DNA of 64,000 bases from Triatoma infestans. Lineage: Eukaryota > Arthropoda > Insecta > Hemiptera > Reduviidae. The stretch covers positions 124,001-188,000 of the forward strand of contig JAAEAF010000254.1 of NCBI GenBank assembly GCA_011037195.1. Reading direction: 5' to 3'. The translations under genes and the position numbers were made by a program. A model generated the notes under the pieces. It was not told the origin of the DNA, ran no database searches, and worked only from the letters and a program-made list of their open reading frames with translations. This document shows positions 63,575-64,000 of this stretch, in pieces; position 1 is the stretch's first letter; every line of letters starts with the position of its first letter.

Positions 63575-63790
63575 TTAAAAAGAGTAAGTATTGCGATCGT
63601 GTCATATTTTTGAAATTGAGGTTTTCACCGGAAATACATGTTTAGAGGTCCGCTGAATACGAAAAAAGTTTGTAGGAAATGATCTGTGTGTGTGTTTTTG
63701 GTGAACAAAATATTGCAAAAACGAAAAGTCGCCAGAAGCTCAAACTTGGAATTTTCATTTGGTGGGGGCGGTGGGTGTGATGTGGTCTAT
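63575..63790 (-). repeat. Family X copy, minus strand, end and core
   Basis: GTAAGTATTGCGATCGTGTC, GGTTTTCACCGGAAATACAT, a TAGAGGTCCGCTGAATACG segment, a short GT run, AAAACGAAAAGTCGCCAGAA and CTCAAACTTGGAATTTTC in the order expected for a reversed copy. It breaks off at about 63790 at a G-rich stretch. Confidence 0.75.
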
Positions 63791-64000
63791 TGGCTTGTGC
63801 AGCTGAACAAACCGAAGTGATAGTTTGGTATTAATTTGAAGGATTCAGACAGTTTTAAAGGGGAGGGTAGAAAGGAAGTAAATAAGACAGTAGGAAGAAG
63901 ACTGATGAGTTGGTTTTCTTGGGTTTTGATTTGTAACGATGTTTCTATTAGTAGAGAATTACCAAAGAATGTTCTTAGACTTCTACTTAGTGAGAAAGAC
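63791..64000. other. Unrecognised end of window
   Basis: Purine-rich sequence with no identifiable feature. Confidence 0.3.

Overview
This is an AT-rich eukaryotic window made almost entirely of transposable elements, most of them broken and many nested inside one another. The mix of element types (BEL/Pao and gypsy LTR elements, R1/LOA/I-type LINEs with RNase H, Jockey LINEs, Penelope-like elements, a BED-finger hAT, mariner relics and tRNA-derived SINEs) points to an arthropod, probably an insect. I found no complete host gene. One short open stretch (32466-32632) may be a host terminal exon. There are no bacterial-type operons, ribosome binding sites or CRISPR arrays. All names below rest on protein motifs and repeat comparison read by eye.

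Layout. 1-2206: internally deleted LINE with RNase H. 2870-5925: two LINE fragments of one clade facing each other tail to tail. 5935-7110: Jockey/CR1-like RT fragment split by a solo BEL LTR (6134-6649, 5-bp duplication). 7115-13308: a complete but frame-broken BEL/Pao element on the minus strand, with two LTRs and a CACAG target duplication, followed by a tRNA-derived SINE. 15619-18165: the best-preserved LINE, with an open 539-codon reverse transcriptase frame. 18480-21700: repeat-rich stretch with a large inverted repeat, a nearly identical 253-bp direct repeat and small Penelope-like insertions. 22000-22712: LINE with a very large internal deletion. 22790-28690: Jockey LINE on the minus strand, its ORF1 split by an inverted pair of Penelope-like copies (25685-28342). 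28940-37435: SINE, microsatellites, AT-rich spacer and many copies of an unnamed dispersed repeat, called family X here. 39640-40890: mariner relics. 42000-44410: Penelope-like termini. 44442-52422: gypsy element on the minus strand, carrying a LINE, a hAT transposon and a solo LTR. 52480-55550: second Jockey LINE. 56201-60924: second, more decayed BEL/Pao element. 61695-64000: SINE copy, family X copies and LINE remnants.

How the parts relate. Target duplications give a relative order of events at several nests: a solo LTR into a Jockey/CR1 fragment, Penelope-like DNA into Jockey ORF1 followed by a 63-bp poly(A) insertion into that Penelope copy, and a solo LTR into gypsy gag. A SINE copy (61695-61935) shares its 3' tail with a LINE (22624-22687), which suggests the LINE machinery moves the SINE. 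Several Penelope-like termini carry hammerhead-ribozyme-like cores.

The least explained signal is family X: about 15 partial copies in both orientations. Two of them hold tandem arrays of different sequence but the same 26-bp period, at the same internal position.
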